Shown here: in pieces, positions 60,131 through 64,000 of the stretch
How positions within the stretch are numbered: the first letter of the stretch is position 1
Layout of the letters: every line of letters begins with the position of its first letter
Origin: Aminobacter aminovorans
Lineage (GTDB): Bacteria > Pseudomonadota > Alphaproteobacteria > Rhizobiales > Rhizobiaceae
Assembly (NCBI RefSeq): GCF_900445235.1
Contig: NZ_UFSM01000001.1
Coordinates: 3,177,501-3,241,500, forward strand
Reading direction: 5' to 3'
DNA: 64,000 bases
Notes under the pieces: model-generated
What the model saw: only the letters and a program-made list of their open reading frames with translations
Database searches by the model: none
Told to the model about the DNA's origin: nothing
Made by a program: the position numbers and the translations under genes

Positions 60131-61968
60131 GGCACATCCTCCTGCTTCTGGAGCAGCCGCGTGCGGGTACGCACGAAGCCATTGATACCTGCGTGGCGGG
60201 CAAACAGGCGCGCCAGAAGAGCGGAAAGCAGCAGCGAGCTTTGCCCCGAAAGGACCGACTGGTCGATGTGGAGCAGGATCTCGGTGCCACGGCCGAAGCA
60301 CATTGGCCCGGGTATGGCCAGGCGCTCGATCACCGGCTGGGAATCGATGCGGACGATCGAGCGGACGTGACGGGCAAGTCCGGGATCGCCGCGATCGGCA
60401 TAGAGGTCGAGCAGCGCGTGCAGCGGATCGACGCCACGCCCCTCCTTGGCCAGGCTGAGGAAGTTGAGCGCCAGTTGCGCCACCAGCCGCCAGGCGAGTT
60501 CATCGGCACGAGATTCCGCATCGGCTCCGGCAGGCAGCGCCGCCGGAATAGATGGCTGCGGCGCACGCAATGCCCCGAGCAGCCGTACCGCTTCGACGGG
60601 ATCGCCGCTCTCCAGCGTCAGTGTCGGGTTGTCATCGAGGATCGGCAGGTCACGGTTGGTGCAGAGCGCCGTGACCTCGATGCGCTTGAGCGGCCGCCCG
60701 GCGGGAATGCCTGCCGGGCGCGAGATCGCCAGAAAGACATCGTCACCGGTGTAGGAGGTGCGCGTCATGCCCTCGCGACGCTCGTCTTCGGTGGCGCGGC
60801 GCGGGCGGCGTTCGATCGAATAGACCCAGCCACTACCCCTGTTTTGCCCCAGGCTGAAAAGTGCCGGTATCTCGGCATCGGGTCCCTGGGCCTCGGCGTC
60901 CTCGACATGGGTGACGCGGAAAATCTCGAAATCCCGGGGCCGGGTGCGATCGGCATAAAGCACTTGCCGCGTCTTGCGCGCATCGAGTTCGATGACGTTG
61001 CATTCGCGCTCGAACAGATTGATCACGGGCGTCGCAAACAGTTCGAAATCGGCGGGAGCAAGGTCGGCGAGCTCAGGCACGGACCGGCGCAGCAAGAAGA
61101 AGATTTCGAGCCCGGCCTCGGTACCGCGCACCACCGGCAGCAGGCCTTGGACACGCGCATAGTGGAAGCGCTCCGGCATCATGAAGTACTCGCGCAACAG
61201 CCGGTAACCTTCAAATGTCGGGCGCGTGCGCGGCATCAAGGCCTCGCTGTCGCTGATGCCGATCATCTCCGGTTGGGGCAGGACCGTGAGCTTTCCTGAC
61301 TTGCCGTTTTGACGGGCGCCGATTGCAGTGCAGACGCCGAAGATCGTATCGAATAGCAGCGCAGCTTTGGTGCGCCCGGCAAAATGCAGGTCGAGCCGGT
61401 CGAGCCCCAGCTCGTTGAGCTTGCCTTTGCCTGACCTGGCAATGGAAACGCGCAGCGCCGCTTCGCACACGACACCGCTGATCGGCGAGATCCCGGCTGC
61501 GGCGAGCGCGCTGCGATCCTGGTAGTAGCCGACCGATGCAATCTCGATCGGCCACAAGGTGACATCCTGCGCCGTCGTGAAGGTGGAACGGGTGGAAAGG
61601 CTCGGCTGCAGGTTGGCGACCAGTCGGGTGCCGCGTTTGACGACATGGCCGGCATTCATCGTCTGGATCTGCTGGCCTGGTTTCAGCACGGCCATGGTGA
61701 CGGCAGGCGCCTGCGTCAGCAAATCGGGATAGAGGACTTCAAGGACGCTGCGCGCAAACCTCGAGCGTTCGGCATCGACCTTGAGCCGGGTGCGTGCGGC
61801 AAGGAAGGCGACACCGTCGAGCAGGCGCTCGACATAAGGGTCGGGGCAGGGCACGGTATCGAGCGAGAGGTTGCGCGCGACCGCCGGATGCATGTCGGCG
61901 AACTCAGCTGCAAGCGTGCGGATGTGGGTCAGCTCCTCCTCGTAATACTCCAGGAAGATCCGATCCAT
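60094..61968 (-). CDS. tssF: TssF baseplate protein
   Basis: TssF (VasA/ImpG) of 624 residues, full length. It begins DRIFLEYYEEELTHIRTLA and ends GINGFVRTRTRLLQKQ..., both family signatures. The middle has VIELDARKTRQVLYADR. It is translated right after tssE (1-base gap) and overlaps tssG, so stoichiometric baseplate expression by coupling is likely. Confidence 0.95.
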   Translation of the reverse strand: MDRIFLEYYEEELTHIRTLAAEFADMHPAVARNLSLDTVPCPDPYVERLLDGVAFLAARTRLKVDAERSRFARSVLEVLYPDLLTQAPAVTMAVLKPGQQIQTMNAGHVVKRGTRLVANLQPSLSTRSTFTTAQDVTLWPIEIASVGYYQDRSALAAAGISPISGVVCEAALRVSIARSGKGKLNELGLDRLDLHFAGRTKAALLFDTIFGVCTAIGARQNGKSGKLTVLPQPEMIGISDSEALMPRTRPTFEGYRLLREYFMMPERFHYARVQGLLPVVRGTEAGLEIFFLLRRSVPELADLAPADFELFATPVINLFERECNVIELDARKTRQVLYADRTRPRDFEIFRVTHVEDAEAQGPDAEIPALFSLGQNRGSGWVYSIERRPRRATEDERREGMTRTSYTGDDVFLAISRPAGIPAGRPLKRIEVTALCTNRDLPILDDNPTLTLESGDPVEAVRLLGALRAPQPSIPAALPAGADAESRADELAWRLVAQLALNFLSLAKEGRGVDPLHALLDLYADRGDPGLARHVRSIVRIDSQPVIERLAIPGPMCFGRGTEILLHIDQSVLSGQSSLLLSALLARLFARHAGINGFVRTRTRLLQKQEDVPWPMTPGNRFLI

Positions 61969-61969
61969 T

Positions 61970-62689
61970 CTATGCCTCGCCGTATTCGGTCCGCGCCAAG
62001 CCGTTGTCGAGGTTGATCGTGGTCCTGAGCCGCAGCCGTTCCGGCGTCGGCGTCATGATCAGGACCCCGTCGATTTCGATCTTGATGCCCATGCTCTTGT
62101 CGTTGAGGGTGACCGTGACCTTGGTCGCGCTCTCCTTGAGACGCGGCTCGAAATTGGCCAGGACCGTCTTGATTTCGCGGGCGAGCGCATCCTTGTCGAA
62201 GTCGCGCGACGACCGGCCGGAGAATGAAGGCACGCCGTAATTGACCACGCTGCGCCGCACCTCCGGGAAGTCGTCGAGCTTCAGGCGGTTCTCGGCCGCC
62301 TGCTCGTCCTCGACGTCGGACAGCAGCGGGACGGCATCGAAGCGTTCGGTGTTGAACAGTGCCTCGATGTCACGGCGCACCGCCTCGCGCAGGACACGCG
62401 CCGACACGACGATGCCCCGGTTTTCGAGCTCGACCCGGTTACGGTTCAGGAAGACGAGCCTGTGCAGGCGCTGCTTGTGGTCGGGCGTGAGATCGAGATC
62501 GGAATCGATCGCGCGCGCACTGCCGCTGGCGAACGCTTCGACACGCTCGCTGCCAAGTTCATTGTCCAGTGCCCGGTGCAAGGCTTCGATTTCCGAGCTT
62601 AGTCCTGGCAGGTCGTTCACCAGCCGGTCCCATAGCGAAGGCTGCGACGCCTCTCGCCTTGCTTGCTGAACTCCACTGGCCTTCATCAT
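61970..62689 (-). CDS. tssE: TssE, gp25-like baseplate protein (long N-terminus)
   Basis: Gp25/lysozyme-like TssE of 239 residues, clearly longer than the usual 140-180. The diagnostic motif VRRDIEALFNTERFD is followed by the LNDFPEVRRSVVNYG-like segment (DDFPEVRRSVVNYGVP). Residues 1-95 have a non-standard N-terminal helical region (LWDRLVNDLPGLSSE). The C-terminus IKIEIDGVLIMTP matches gp25. It initiates TssBC sheath assembly on the baseplate. Two consecutive ATG codons (62689, 62686) mark the start. Confidence 0.9.
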   Translation of the reverse strand: MMKASGVQQARREASQPSLWDRLVNDLPGLSSEIEALHRALDNELGSERVEAFASGSARAIDSDLDLTPDHKQRLHRLVFLNRNRVELENRGIVVSARVLREAVRRDIEALFNTERFDAVPLLSDVEDEQAAENRLKLDDFPEVRRSVVNYGVPSFSGRSSRDFDKDALAREIKTVLANFEPRLKESATKVTVTLNDKSMGIKIEIDGVLIMTPTPERLRLRTTINLDNGLARTEYGEA

Positions 62690-62716
62690 GCAACACCAGG
62701 GCGTCTATGCGGCGCG

Positions 62717-63196
62717 TCACAAGCCGGTTGCAACGCTCATCTCTTGCGTATGGTCGGTGTCGTAGACCAGCTCGATCGTCTTGTAGGCGAACTGCACGAA
62801 GTCCTCGAGCGTGTCGCTGTTGGTCGTGCTGGCGCCGAAGCCATAGGATACGACTGACGCCTCCTTCATGGTGACGACGAAATAATCGCTCGTCTCGCCA
62901 TCGATCGTGCGGCGGCAGGAGATCACCACTTCGTCGAACTGCTTGTTCTCGTGACATGCCTTGGCCAGATATGGCGACGACATGTCGACGTCCTTGGAGC
63001 AACTCACCGTGCCGAGTGCGACACGGCCTTTGCGCGAAAGCGAATTGGGATCGAATGGCGCAACCATGTTGAAGGCGACGTTGAATATCTCGATCTCCTC
63101 GTCGTGGCCGTCGCGCGTGCTCGGCCCCTTGATATCGGGAACCTTCAGGAAGCCGTCGATCTTCGTGGATTTTCTGAGATCGTCATCCGATGCCAT
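62717..63196 (-). CDS. hcp: Hcp tube protein (TssD)
   Basis: Hcp of 159 residues. IDGFLKVPDIKGPS is the family N-terminus, with the ring-forming strand and helix segments VALGTVSCSKDVDMSSPYLA and FDEVVISCRRT. It forms the inner tube of the secretion apparatus. It has three cysteines, more than most Hcps. It lies between tssC and tssE in the core operon; a single hcp is seen. Confidence 0.95.
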   Translation of the reverse strand: MASDDDLRKSTKIDGFLKVPDIKGPSTRDGHDEEIEIFNVAFNMVAPFDPNSLSRKGRVALGTVSCSKDVDMSSPYLAKACHENKQFDEVVISCRRTIDGETSDYFVVTMKEASVVSYGFGASTTNSDTLEDFVQFAYKTIELVYDTDHTQEMSVATGL

Positions 63197-63220
63197 TGTC
63201 TCTCTCCGTTACTGAACAGT

Positions 63221-64000
63221 TCAGGACTTGACCGAAGGCAGCTCCGACACGAGCCGAAGCGACGCGTTTATTCCTTCCAGTTGATAGTGCGGGCGCAGAT
63301 AGAAGCGGGCGTTGTAGTAGCCGGGACGGCCCTCGACGCTGTCGACCTGGACCTCGGCGGCTGCCAGCGGGCGCTTGGCGCGGGCCTTGTCGTCGGCAAA
63401 GGCCGGATTGGCCAGCACATAGCGGTTGATCCACTCGGTCAGCCATATCTGCATATCGGCACGTTCCTTGAAGGAGCCGACCTTGTCGCGCGCGATCGCC
63501 TTGAGATAGTGGGCAAAGCGCGAGACAGGGAACAAATAGGGCAGGTTGGCGCTGAGCCGTTCGTTGGACTGCGCGTCGGGATCGACAAGCCGGCCGGCCC
63601 GGGTTTCATCGTCCTGCAGCGAATGGGCGCCGATGAAGGCGGCGAGATCGGTGTTCTTGCGATGCAGGATCGGCATCAGCCCGAGCTTGGCAAGTTCCGC
63701 CTCGCGCCGATCGTCGATGGCCACTTCGGTCGGGCATTTCATTGCCACCGAGCCGTCGTCTGTGGGGAAGCTGTGCACCGGCAGGTTGATCACCGTGCCG
63801 CCATTCTCGACGCCGCGGATCTGGGTGCCCCAGCCGAACAGCTTGTGGCTGCGGTTGATGTTCACGCCCATCGGGAAGGCGGCATTCATCCAGACATATT
63901 TGTGGTGGTCGCCCTGGACCTCCTCCTCGAAGGCGAAGCCCTTTACCGGTACGGTGTCGGCTCCATAAGGCAGCCGGGCCAGGACGCGCGGCATGGCAAG
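63221..64000 (-). CDS. tssC: TssC sheath protein, C-terminal part (5' end outside window)
   Basis: Large contractile-sheath subunit; about 258 C-terminal residues are visible and the frame is open beyond the right edge. LAMPRVLARLPYGADT, VWMNAAFPMG, GWGTQIRGVENGGTV and RFAHYLKAIARDKVGSF are typical of TssC (VipB). It ends with VSELPSVKS. TssB and the rest of tssC, plus tssA and tssH, should lie to the right. This is the upstream-most visible gene of the right operon. Confidence 0.95.
   Translation of the reverse strand, partial: LAMPRVLARLPYGADTVPVKGFAFEEEVQGDHHKYVWMNAAFPMGVNINRSHKLFGWGTQIRGVENGGTVINLPVHSFPTDDGSVAMKCPTEVAIDDRREAELAKLGLMPILHRKNTDLAAFIGAHSLQDDETRAGRLVDPDAQSNERLSANLPYLFPVSRFAHYLKAIARDKVGSFKERADMQIWLTEWINRYVLANPAFADDKARAKRPLAAAEVQVDSVEGRPGYYNARFYLRPHYQLEGINASLRLVSELPSVKS

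Overview
The window is GC-rich DNA with dense, tightly overlapping genes. Its content (rimO, TerC, a rhizobial imp-type T6SS, and protein sequence style) suggests an alphaproteobacterium of the order Hyphomicrobiales, Mesorhizobium/Aminobacter-like. That placement is inferred from protein style; no rRNA marker is present. I saw no tRNA, rRNA, CRISPR array or insertion sequence.

Region 1 (about 1-29.7 kb) is a catabolic island for a polycyclic, probably steroid-derived, CoA-thioester substrate. It encodes recognisable counterparts of the actinobacterial KstR2-regulon genes that open steroid rings C and D: ipdA, ipdB, ipdC, echA20 and ipdF. Around them lie three acyl-CoA dehydrogenases, a fused enoyl-CoA hydratase/3-hydroxyacyl-CoA dehydrogenase, a thiolase, a MaoC hydratase, an Old Yellow Enzyme, seven further SDRs, a VOC protein and four SnoaL-fold proteins. 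A TetR and a LuxR-type regulator, a periplasmic binding protein and an MFS transporter complete the island. Two observations stand out. ipdC carries an in-frame amber codon at codon 7. An 18-bp palindrome (WTMGTYC-N4-RGACGAT type) recurs nine times, almost exclusively in front of transcription units of this island, and so defines a probable regulon.

Region 2 (29.8-32.6 kb) is a short housekeeping stretch: rimO, a TerC-family membrane protein and a small lipoprotein, with two good intrinsic terminators.

Region 3 (32.7-64 kb) is a type VI secretion locus. The right-hand operon, reading leftwards, is tssC (cut by the window edge), hcp, tssE, tssF, tssG, tagH, tssJ, tssK, tssL, tssM and tagF. 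It continues into a DUF2169 / ketosynthase-like / PAAR-like effector / beta-propeller module. A second leftward operon (tagH1-tssL1-tssM1-pppA-DUF1036-M23/transglycosylase) encodes a complete second TssL/TssM/FHA set without its own TssJ, TssK or sheath genes. Between them, on the + strand, are vgrG, a DUF6484 gene and a truncated TIGR02270-like gene. The duplicated membrane complex, with its own phosphatase and bifunctional peptidoglycan hydrolase, is the most unusual structural feature of this half. tssA, tssB, tssH and the start of tssC must lie beyond the right edge.
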